Assembly (NCBI RefSeq): GCF_040730185.1 | Contig: NZ_CP160402.1 | Span: 6,448,001 to 6,512,000 of the forward strand | Reading direction: 5' to 3' | Source of the DNA: Streptomyces sp. Je 1-332 | GTDB lineage: Bacteria; Actinomycetota; Actinomycetes; Streptomycetales; Streptomycetaceae | DNA length: 64,000 nucleotides | Part shown: positions 53,385-64,000 of the stretch, piece by piece | Layout: every line of letters begins with the position of its first letter | Position numbering within the stretch: position 1 is the stretch's first letter | The notes under the pieces: model-generated | What the model saw: only the letters and a program-made list of their open reading frames with translations | Database searches by the model: none | Told to the model about the DNA's origin: nothing | Translations under genes and position numbers: made by a program

Positions 53385-54320
53385 ATGGACGTACTCGCAG
53401 GCTTGCTGGAAGGCCCCCGCGCCCGAGGAGCCTTCATGATCCGCGCGTGCTTCGACCCGCCCTGGTCCGTCCGCATCGCGGACGAGGCACCGCTCTCGGT
53501 CATGATCATGGTGCGGGGCACCGCCTGGATCGTGCCCGACGCCGGCGAACCCCAGCTGATCCGCCCCGGAGACGTCGCCATCGCCCGCGGCCCCGACCAC
53601 TACACCGTCGCCGACGAGCAGGCGGCGCCGCCCCGCGTCGAGATCCGGCCCGGCGAACGCTGTGTGCCCCTCGGCGACACCCCGGCCGACCAGTACCGGG
53701 ACCTGGGCCCGCGCACCTGGGGCCAATCGCTCGACGGCGCATCGGAGATGCTGATCGGCACCTATCAGGCGCGCGGCGAGATCACCGGACGGCTGCTCGA
53801 CGCCCTGCCGCCGCTCCTCGTCCTGCCCACGGAGGTGTGGGACTGTCCGCTCACCCCGCTGCTCGCCGACGAGATCACCAAGGACGAGCCGGGGCAGGAC
53901 GTCGTGCTCGACCGGCTGCTCGACCTGCTGATGATCGCCTCGCTGAGGGCGTGGTTCTCACGGCCGGAGGCGGAGGCCCCCGCCTGGTACCGCGCGATGG
54001 GGGACCCGGTCGTCGGACAGGCGATCCGGCTGCTCCAGGACGACCCCGCACACCCCTGGACGATCGCCGTGCTCGCCGCGAAGACGGGCGTCTCGCGGGC
54101 CGCGCTCGCCCGGCGGTTCACCGAACTCGTGGGCGAGCCGCCGATGGCGTACCTCACGGGCTGGCGGCTCGCGCTCGCCGCCGACCTGCTGCGGGACAGC
54201 GAGCAGACGATCGCCGCCATCGCCCGCCGTGTCGGATACGGCAGCGCGTTCGCGCTCTCCAGCGCCTTCAAGCGGGTGTACGGGGTCAGTCCGCAGGAGC
54301 ACCGCTCACCGGCCGCGTGA
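53385..54320 (+). CDS. AraC-family regulator with cupin sensor
   Basis: A 311-residue regulator. The N-terminal cupin ([53 protein letters not shown]) is the type found in AraC proteins controlling small oxidoreductase genes. The C-terminal pair of helix-turn-helices is [35 protein letters not shown] and [29 protein letters not shown]. It is divergent from the NmrA-like reductase gene and probably regulates it. Confidence 0.94.
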   Translation: MDVLAGLLEGPRARGAFMIRACFDPPWSVRIADEAPLSVMIMVRGTAWIVPDAGEPQLIRPGDVAIARGPDHYTVADEQAAPPRVEIRPGERCVPLGDTPADQYRDLGPRTWGQSLDGASEMLIGTYQARGEITGRLLDALPPLLVLPTEVWDCPLTPLLADEITKDEPGQDVVLDRLLDLLMIASLRAWFSRPEAEAPAWYRAMGDPVVGQAIRLLQDDPAHPWTIAVLAAKTGVSRAALARRFTELVGEPPMAYLTGWRLALAADLLRDSEQTIAAIARRVGYGSAFALSSAFKRVYGVSPQEHRSPAA

Positions 54321-54346
54321 CCCATTGGCGGCGTAGCCTGGAGAAC

Positions 54347-55153
54347 GTGTCGTACGAGACCGTCGAGTACGCGGAGCGGCCGTCCCGGCTGGCGGGCGCG
54401 GTCCTGTGGACCCGGGCCTCCCGCGGCGCGGCGGGCCCCGTGTACCCCGTCCTGCCCGACGGCTGCATGGACCTGCTGTGGACCGGCGGCACGCTCCTGG
54501 TCGCGGGCCCCGACACGCGCGCCCACCGCCCCGAGGCGAACGTCGCCGCCCGGTACGTGGGCATCCGTTTCTACCCGGGAACCGCCCCCGCCTTCCTCGG
54601 CGTACCCGCGCACGAACTGCGCGACCGGCGCGTCGACCTCGGCGACCTGTGGCCGTCCGCCGAGGCGCGCCGTCTGACCGAACGCATGGACGCGGCCCGC
54701 GATCCCGCGGCCGTCCTGGAGTCCGTCGCCCTGGCACGCGTGGGAGGGGCGGAGCCGCCCGACCCGCTGCTCGCGCACGTCGTCAGGGCCCTGGACGCGG
54801 GGCGCAGCGTCGCGGCGACCGCCGAGGAGGCGGGCGTCAACGCCCGGCTCCTGCACCGGCGTTCACTCGCCGCGTTCGGCTACGGCCCCAAGACCCTGGC
54901 CCGGATCCTGCGGTTGCAGCGCGCGCTGGCCCTGGCCAGGGGAGGACTGGCATACGCGCAGACCGCGGTCGTCGCGGGCTTCGCGGACCAGGCCCATCTG
55001 GCCCGTGACGTCAAGGAGTTGGCGGGCGTGCCGCTGAGCGAGCTGCTCAGTCCGCGGCAGGGGTATGCAGCGGCGCGAACAGGTCGACGCCGTTGCCGTC
55101 CGGGTCGAGGACCGAAGCGTACCGCTGGCCCCAGAAGGCTTCCCAAGGCTTGA
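54347..55153 (+). CDS. AraC-family regulator (second, DUF6597-type sensor)
   Basis: A 268-residue regulator with a short sensor ([56 protein letters not shown]) and one C-terminal AraC HTH pair ([67 protein letters not shown]). The GTG at 54347 has GGAG upstream; 26 bp separate it from the first AraC gene. The last 30 or so residues ([18 protein letters not shown]) look like non-homologous extension, because the frame runs on 107 bp over the end of the convergent VOC gene. Confidence 0.87.
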   Translation: MSYETVEYAERPSRLAGAVLWTRASRGAAGPVYPVLPDGCMDLLWTGGTLLVAGPDTRAHRPEANVAARYVGIRFYPGTAPAFLGVPAHELRDRRVDLGDLWPSAEARRLTERMDAARDPAAVLESVALARVGGAEPPDPLLAHVVRALDAGRSVAATAEEAGVNARLLHRRSLAAFGYGPKTLARILRLQRALALARGGLAYAQTAVVAGFADQAHLARDVKELAGVPLSELLSPRQGYAAARTGRRRCRPGRGPKRTAGPRRLPKA

Positions 55154-55466
55154 GCTCACCGTGATAGCCGGCTCCGACCAGCTCCTCGTACGCCGCGTCG
55201 ACGCCCGCCGGGGTCTCGCAGTGGAACGCGAGTCCTATGCGGCCCGAACCGCTCGGCGGCTCCCAGTTCTCGACGAAGGAGCGGATGGTCTCCTCGGTGT
55301 CGAACGCGATGCGCAGGCCGCCGGGGAGCGCGGCCTCGACGTGCGGCTGGTCCTCGGAACCCGCGGGGAACTCCAGGCCGAGGCGGCGGTAGAAGGCGAG
55401 GGTGACGGCCATGTCGGCGACGACGATGCCGACGAGGTCGAAGCGGGGGGTGATGTTCGTGGTCAT
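55047..55466 (-). CDS. VOC-family (glyoxalase/dioxygenase-fold) protein
   Basis: A 139-residue protein with two beta-alpha-beta-beta-beta units: [29 protein letters not shown] and [28 protein letters not shown], ending [16 protein letters not shown]. Potential metal ligands are few, so it may be a binding (bleomycin-resistance-like) member and not an enzyme. ATG 55466. Its 3' end overlaps the convergent AraC gene by 107 bp. Confidence 0.9.
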   Translation of the reverse strand: MTTNITPRFDLVGIVVADMAVTLAFYRRLGLEFPAGSEDQPHVEAALPGGLRIAFDTEETIRSFVENWEPPSGSGRIGLAFHCETPAGVDAAYEELVGAGYHGELKPWEAFWGQRYASVLDPDGNGVDLFAPLHTPAAD

Positions 55467-55565
55467 GTCTCGCAGCGTAGACAGCCCTCCGCCACCCGTA
55501 TTGAAGAAAACGGACGCCCATCGGCCGACTGTCCCGTGCCGCGAATCCTCGCTACGGTGGATGCC

Positions 55566-55994
55566 ATGGACTTGCCGAGCGACAACCGACTGGCGGCTGC
55601 CGTCGTGGCGCATCGCGGGCGTGTGCTGCTCGTGCGGCGCAGTGAGACCGAGCGGTTCCTGCCCCGGGTGTGGGGCGTCCCCTGCGGCAAGCTGGAGCCC
55701 GGCGAGAGTCCCCTGGACGGCGTGCTGCGGGAGCTGAAGGAGGAGACCGGTCTCCTCGGTGAGGTGCTCGCAAAGGTCGGCGAGTCATCCTTCGTCAGTC
55801 AGTACCGCGGGCACGAGGTCAAGAACTGGCAGGACAACTTCCTGGTGCGGCCGCTGAGCCTCGAGGTGTCGCTGCCCCATCCCGACCAGGACCACCGCTG
55901 GCTCGCCCCGGCCGACCTCGGCACGGTCGAGATCGACGACTACAACCGGGACATCGTGCGGCAGGCGTACGCCTCGTCCGTGTTCGGCGGGTAG
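55566..55994 (+). CDS. Nudix hydrolase
   Basis: A 142-residue pyrophosphohydrolase with a complete Nudix box, GKLEPGESPLDGVLRELKEETGLLGE (G-x5-E-x7-R-E-x2-E-E-x-G). WGVPCGKLEPGE precedes it. Substrates of such small members are nucleoside diphosphate derivatives or oxidised nucleotides, not identifiable here. ATG 55566 is used, 99 bp from the divergent VOC start. Confidence 0.92.
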   Translation: MDLPSDNRLAAAVVAHRGRVLLVRRSETERFLPRVWGVPCGKLEPGESPLDGVLRELKEETGLLGEVLAKVGESSFVSQYRGHEVKNWQDNFLVRPLSLEVSLPHPDQDHRWLAPADLGTVEIDDYNRDIVRQAYASSVFGG

Positions 55995-56009
55995 CCTCCC
56001 GGCGCTCGG

Positions 56010-56798
56010 TCACGGGGCGATCAGCTTCGCCAGCGACTCCAGCTCCGCCAGGTACTCCTCCACCTCCATCGGCCGCTTCACGACCGCTTCTGCGCGGCCA
56101 CCCGCGTGCGAGTCGGACTTCTCGGCCGAGCCGGTGAACACGTCCGTGTACCGCCGCCGCCCCGCCCCCGTCTCCAGGAACAGGGTCACCGCCGTCCCCG
56201 CCGAAGCGCACCACGCGCGATGCAGGGCGTACGACGGCAGGCCGTATCCGCTGCCCGCGGCGTACTCCGCGGTCTGCGTGAGCCGCAGCCGCGCCAGGCC
56301 CGCGGGCTCCAGGAGCCAGTGGCCCTCCACGTCCGACAGGGACTCGCGGTACCAGGCCGCCGTCATGCCGCTGTCGCCGCGGTCCGCGGTGGCGCTCACC
56401 GGCTCGTACAGCTCCATGCCGAGCCTGCCCCGCACCACGTAAGAGGCGAGCGGGGAGCGGTGGTTGTGGATGTCCTCACGGCCCGCGGACCGGGCGCCGG
56501 GGTGCCAGACGTGGGCGCGCAGCATGTGCCGGGGTCCGCCGTCGATCAGGAGCAGCTTGTCGAAGCCGAGGACGTGGCGGTACGAGAGACGCGCGCACCC
56601 CGGGGCGGCGGATCCTGCGTCCGTGGCCAGTTCGCGCACCAGGCCGAAGAGCCGTTCGGGGGAGCCGAGTTCGGCGACGGCGGCGCGGGCGGCCCGCACG
56701 AGCCGGTCCTCCGGCAGCGCCGCGTCCAAAGCCTCTTCCAGGAGGCGCCGGGCCCTGAGCGCGTGCCGGCCGTGCCGACTGTCCCGACCACCACCCAT
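56010..56798 (-). CDS. Cupin-fold protein of unknown function
   Basis: A 262-residue protein. A helical N-terminal third (LRARRLLEEALDAALPEDRL, RAARAAVAEL) precedes a cupin-like beta-barrel with candidate metal ligands: the IHNHR pair, Glu in MELYEP and His in YALHRAW. This spacing resembles cysteine-dioxygenase-type or other mononuclear-metal cupins. The C-terminal tail is helical (MEVEEYLAELESLAKLIAP). It starts 39 bp after the membrane-anchored toroid gene on the same strand and is probably co-expressed with it. No known enzyme can be named. Confidence 0.7.
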   Translation of the reverse strand: MGGGRDSRHGRHALRARRLLEEALDAALPEDRLVRAARAAVAELGSPERLFGLVRELATDAGSAAPGCARLSYRHVLGFDKLLLIDGGPRHMLRAHVWHPGARSAGREDIHNHRSPLASYVVRGRLGMELYEPVSATADRGDSGMTAAWYRESLSDVEGHWLLEPAGLARLRLTQTAEYAAGSGYGLPSYALHRAWCASAGTAVTLFLETGAGRRRYTDVFTGSAEKSDSHAGGRAEAVVKRPMEVEEYLAELESLAKLIAP

Positions 56799-56837
56799 GC
56801 GGTCACTCCCCCCTCGGTCGCGAGCGCGCCGCGGGGA

Positions 56838-58220
56838 TCACCGCCCACCCGGCTGATACATCCATACGGCATGGGCCCGCAGCGCCGAAAGCCCCTGATA
56901 GGTCATCCACAACGGGCGGCCGAGATCGTACCCGTCCCAGTTCCAGATCCCGTCGTCCTGCTGGCGCCACACGGCGTCCACCGCGCCGTCGACCAGCGCG
57001 TGCCACGCGTCCTCGCGGCCCTCCTCCGTCGCGATCTCCCAGGCGCCGGGCGTGAGCAGCGCCCGCATCATCCAGGCGGCGGTGAAGTGCCGTACGGAGA
57101 GCACCTCTTGGCGCCAGGAGTCGACCGGATGCGGGCGGCGCACCTCCTCCTGGGTGTTGCGCAGGTCGGCGCAGTCCTCGTGCTCGGGAGCGGGGCAGGC
57201 GAGCAGCCAGCGGACGCCGTCCTCTCGGGCGGCGCGGGAGTTGCCGTCCTCGCCGAGCACCCGGGCGGCGCGGTCGAGCGCGACCACCGCCTGCGCGGTG
57301 TGCACCGCCGACGGGCGCGTGACCGGGGTGCGCAGGGCGGGGCCCCAGCAGCGCCGGTGCTCGCGCAGCGGGTCGGTGACCGTCCGGTCGACCAGCTCCG
57401 CGCGCAGCCGCGCCAGGTCGGGGGAGTCCGGCGCCGCGCGCAGCAGGCCGCGCAACATCGTGGTCACGACATGGGTCCTGCCGACCCCGGACGGTTCCAG
57501 CTCCTCGGTGAAGCACGCCGCGCACCGCGCCGCCTCCTCCGCGAGCCGCTGCGGATCCGCGCCCGCCCGCGCGAGCGCCCCGAGCACCAGCGCCGTCACT
57601 TCGGGGCGTGCGATCGACCCTTGCGAGCGTGCGGCCCAGCCGCCGTTCGCGAGGCGCAGCCGCCACAGGGTCTCCACCAGTTCCGAAGCGCGCAACCTGC
57701 CGTCGGGAACGCCGAGTTCGAGCACGATGTGCAGTCCGTAGGCGGTTCCGGTGGGGGTGGGGCGCACCGGCATCGTCTGCTCGTCGAGGGCATGTGCCCA
57801 GCCGGTGAGACGGCCGTTCTCCGGTGAGTCGACGGAGGCGAGTTCAGCGGCGAGCGTGCCATACGTGGCGGCGGCGAGCAGCGGGAAAGGGCCGGGCGCG
57901 GGAGCGGCCGGCGGGGCCACCGGGGCGGGCTGCCGGGTGGTGTCGTCCGCGTCCGACCTGGCCCGGATCAGCGCGGCGGCCAGCCAGGCGGCGACCCCCG
58001 TGCCGACGCCGCTGACCGCCGCGATGCCGTAGCGGGCGGTGTCGGCGGGGATCGTCGCCGGCAACACGCCCACCAGGGACTGGAACACCGCGTACCCGGC
58101 CGCTGCGCAGCCGAAGCCGCCGAGCCAGCCCACGAACCGCCCGGGGCGCGAGTCGCCGGGCGGGGGAGGAGGAGTGGACGGTGGTCTCAACGGGCTGCGG
58201 CCGAGCCGCGGTTGTGACAA
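56838..58220 (-). CDS. Membrane-anchored alpha/alpha-toroid (terpene cyclase/prenyltransferase-like) protein
   Basis: A 460-residue protein: a proline-rich N-terminus, two membrane helices (GFGCAAAGYAVFQSLVGVLP and AVSGVGTGVAAWLAAALI), then about 330 residues of paired helices with repeated W/G-rich turns (LWRLRLANGGWAAR, DGVRWLLACP, VDAVWRQQDDGIWNWDGYDLGRP). These turns recall the QW-type repeats of alpha/alpha-barrel terpenoid cyclases and prenyltransferase beta subunits. No DXDD cyclase motif is visible, so it may be a binding scaffold and not an enzyme. TTG start at 58220 with GGGAG upstream, chosen for lack of an alternative. The cupin gene follows 39 bp downstream. Confidence 0.68.
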   Translation of the reverse strand: MSQPRLGRSPLRPPSTPPPPPGDSRPGRFVGWLGGFGCAAAGYAVFQSLVGVLPATIPADTARYGIAAVSGVGTGVAAWLAAALIRARSDADDTTRQPAPVAPPAAPAPGPFPLLAAATYGTLAAELASVDSPENGRLTGWAHALDEQTMPVRPTPTGTAYGLHIVLELGVPDGRLRASELVETLWRLRLANGGWAARSQGSIARPEVTALVLGALARAGADPQRLAEEAARCAACFTEELEPSGVGRTHVVTTMLRGLLRAAPDSPDLARLRAELVDRTVTDPLREHRRCWGPALRTPVTRPSAVHTAQAVVALDRAARVLGEDGNSRAAREDGVRWLLACPAPEHEDCADLRNTQEEVRRPHPVDSWRQEVLSVRHFTAAWMMRALLTPGAWEIATEEGREDAWHALVDGAVDAVWRQQDDGIWNWDGYDLGRPLWMTYQGLSALRAHAVWMYQPGGR

Positions 58221-58299
58221 GGGGTGCTCCCTCCCCCCAAGGCGGCACGTGGTTCGACGATGACCTCCAGTCTAGTGCTGAGTCACCGGAAAACGCCGG

Positions 58300-62166
<3,867 letters not shown>

Positions 62167-62336
62167 GGGGGACGAGAGCCGGGCCGGCCGGGGCTGAGCC
62201 GCTGCTCCGATCGGTCCGTGCTGCGGGGCGGCGGGGCGCTCACCCTTGTCGTCGCCCTGGGCATCTGCTTGACTCCGCCCGCCAGAACGCGAGTACGCCA
62301 GAACGCCAGTACGCCATCTCACCGGCGGAGGTCGCC

Positions 62337-64000
62337 ATGGACATCACCCGCAGACGTCTGTTGGCCGCCCTGTCGGCCGCCGGTCTCCTGGCGGTGGTCC
62401 CCGCACCGCCCGTCAGCGCCGCCGTGGCCGCGGCCGGCGGCGAACGCCTCCTGGCCAACACCGTCGGGATCTTCGCGGGGACCGCCGAGTCCAACGCACG
62501 CCCAGAGACGGCCGCCAAGCTCGCCGCGATCGACAGGACGGCCCGGACGAACCTGAAGGCGATGGACGACGCGGGCGAGGGCGAGCTCTTCGCCGGTCAG
62601 GCGCTCGGCACCGACGACGCCAACCTCAACACGGCCTTCAAGCGGCTGTACGAGATCGCCCTCGCCACCCGCACACCGGGCTCCCTCTCCGACCTCCACG
62701 GGAACACGGCCGTGCAGCGCCGCGTGATCGACGGCCTCGGATGGCTGCACGAGCGCTACTACGGCGACCAGTCCAAGGGCTACTACGGCAACTGGTTCAA
62801 CTGGGAGATCGGCATCTCCCAGTCCGTCAGCAAGACCCTCGTACTCCTCGTCGACGAAGTGCGCGCCTACAAGCCCGACCTCGTCACCACGTACGTCGCC
62901 TCGATGGACGCCTACCTCCGCAACGGCACCGACGGTGACGTGAACCTGGACTCGCGTTTCCACACCGGCGCCAACCTCGCCGACATCACCACCAACCGGA
63001 TCCTTCAGGGCGCGCTCCTCGGCTCCGGCGGCGAGGCCCGCATCCGCAAGGCCCTCACCGACCAGCTGACGGTCTTCGTCACGATCGACCCCTACCGCCT
63101 CAACCACGGTGTGACGGACGGCCATTACGCCGACGGCTCCTTCATCCAGCACGCCTCCGTCGCGTACACGGGCTCGTACGGCAAAGGTCTGCTCACCCGG
63201 GTCGTGCAGAGTCTCAAGATCCTCGACGGCACGGGCTTCGCGCACGGCGAGGAGCTCGTGCCGACCATCCAGAAATGGGTGCGCGACGGCTTCGCGCCGC
63301 TCATCTTCGAGGGCTGGATGATGGAGATCGTCAAGGGGCGCGCGGTGTCGCGGCCGGACGGCGGCTACGTCGACGTCGCGGTCGTGGTCGAGGCCGTGGT
63401 CGACCTCTCGTCCCTCTCCACCGGCGCCGACGCCACCGCCCTGAAGAGCTACGTGAAGCACATCCGCTCCACCTCGCGCGCCGCGCTCGACCCGACCGCG
63501 TTCGTATCGCCGGTCAGCGTCGCGCTCTACGCCGACATCATCGGGGACGCGTCGGTGCCGCCCGCCGACCTGAACCCCGCCTCGCGCAGCGTCGCCTTCA
63601 ACGCCATGGACAAGACCGTCCACCGCAGACCGGGTTACGCCTTCGCGCTCGCGCGCAGCTCGGACCGGATCAGCAAGTACGAGTACATGAGCGGCGAGAA
63701 CCTCATGCCGTGGTTCCAGGGCGACGGCGCGTACTACCTCTACCTCTCAGGTCAGGACCAGACGCAGGCGTACGGGGTCGACTACTACACCACGGTCTCG
63801 CCGTACGGCCTGGCGGGAGTCACCGCGCCCGTCGAGCAGCGCCGGACGGTCCCGGACCTCTACGGGAAGCCGTACTACGACAACCCCGGCCACCCCCTGA
63901 ACTTCACCGCGTCGTCCGAGTCGCAGAACAAGTACGTCTACTTCCCGCGCGGCACCAACCAGTACTCGGGGGGCGCCGTCCTCGGGACGTACGGCGCGGC
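62337..64000 (+). CDS. Polysaccharide lyase family 8 (hyaluronate/chondroitin/xanthan lyase type), partial
   Basis: Present from its ATG to the right edge (554 codons) with no stop. It starts MDITRRRLLAALSAAG, a twin-arginine signal, so it is exported folded. The alpha/alpha-toroid catalytic domain shows the PL8 residues: GNWFNWEIGIS, the Asn in FHTGANLADITTNR, His and Tyr in GSFIQHASVAYTGSYG, and the Arg in KGRAVSR; the beta-sandwich part begins near YYLYLSGQDQ. These enzymes cleave acidic polysaccharides by beta-elimination. Which one is cut cannot be decided. The 170 bp before the gene hold no other feature. Confidence 0.92.
   Translation, partial: MDITRRRLLAALSAAGLLAVVPAPPVSAAVAAAGGERLLANTVGIFAGTAESNARPETAAKLAAIDRTARTNLKAMDDAGEGELFAGQALGTDDANLNTAFKRLYEIALATRTPGSLSDLHGNTAVQRRVIDGLGWLHERYYGDQSKGYYGNWFNWEIGISQSVSKTLVLLVDEVRAYKPDLVTTYVASMDAYLRNGTDGDVNLDSRFHTGANLADITTNRILQGALLGSGGEARIRKALTDQLTVFVTIDPYRLNHGVTDGHYADGSFIQHASVAYTGSYGKGLLTRVVQSLKILDGTGFAHGEELVPTIQKWVRDGFAPLIFEGWMMEIVKGRAVSRPDGGYVDVAVVVEAVVDLSSLSTGADATALKSYVKHIRSTSRAALDPTAFVSPVSVALYADIIGDASVPPADLNPASRSVAFNAMDKTVHRRPGYAFALARSSDRISKYEYMSGENLMPWFQGDGAYYLYLSGQDQTQAYGVDYYTTVSPYGLAGVTAPVEQRRTVPDLYGKPYYDNPGHPLNFTASSESQNKYVYFPRGTNQYSGGAVLGTYGA

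Noticed and set aside
53447..55153. A possible fusion protein spanning both AraC genes
   Set aside because: The first part is out of frame with the real first AraC gene; the second regulator has its own GTG and ribosome binding site at 54347.

Overview
The window is about 72% GC with dense, codon-biased coding on both strands. Gene content is that of a Streptomyces chromosome: treX/Y/Z-type GH13 enzymes, an OleD-like macrolide glycosyltransferase, a SAV2148-type HEPN protein, an assimilatory sulfur operon in the usual actinomycete order, and the Streptomyces intergenic hairpin built on CTCCTCAAACGCCGG. I see no phage, plasmid, transposase, CRISPR, tRNA or rRNA. Two genes are cut by the window edges: a CHAT-type gene on the left and a polysaccharide lyase on the right.

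Layout. 0-4.3 kb: a minus-strand group with a small hydrophobic-core protein, a large TPR protein, the start of a probable CHAT protein, and an unknown 406-aa protein. 4.5-8.8 kb: a phenoxazinone-synthase-type multicopper oxidase, a PDZ membrane protein and an M24 peptidase. 8.8-20 kb: the three enzymes that turn glycogen or maltodextrin into trehalose (treZ, treY, glgX/treX), all on the minus strand and each separated from the next by plus-strand genes (FHA, P450, MFS). Several of these convergent pairs overlap tail to tail. 20-22.3 kb: a two-gene secreted copper amine oxidase in which the N-terminal domains and the catalytic domain are separate proteins. 22.3-25.3 kb: a HEPN protein, a DEDDh exonuclease and a phosphotransferase. 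25.5-28.5 kb: a sugar ABC importer without its own ATPase. 28.6-30.2 kb: a divergent MarR / ABC-2-like membrane protein pair sharing a palindromic operator. 30.3-36 kb: macrolide glycosyltransferase, CDP-alcohol phosphatidyltransferase, secreted subtilisin, and small enzymes.

36-47.2 kb is the most coherent block: a leftward sulfur operon running sulfite reductase, zinc-ribbon protein, cysH, cysC, cysD, cysN, ssuA, ssuB, ssuC, sirohydrochlorin chelatase-like gene. Together these supply sulfate activation, reduction to sulfide, the sirohaem needed for the last step, and an organosulfonate/sulfur-oxyanion importer. Its control region holds an AGAC-N6-GTCT inverted repeat, a GATAAT -10 box and a short cysteine-containing leader peptide with the RRHVDLCR motif. 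A second candidate leader ORF precedes ssuA and ends inside a perfect palindrome.

47-56 kb holds single-gene accessory functions: GNAT, GAF regulator, AidB-like acyl-CoA dehydrogenase, YihY/BrkB membrane protein, NmrA-like reductase, two AraC regulators, VOC and Nudix. 56-58.2 kb has an unusual pair, a cupin and a membrane-anchored alpha/alpha-toroid protein of unknown function. 58.3-64 kb is carbohydrate breakdown: a GH2 beta-galactosidase, a PPOX-fold protein and a Tat-exported PL8 lyase that runs off the right edge.

No complete biosynthetic cluster is present. The less ordinary signals are the split amine oxidase, the leader and operator architecture of the sulfur operon, the CHAT/TPR cluster, the cupin-toroid pair, and 15-bp tandem arrays sitting on gene ends.
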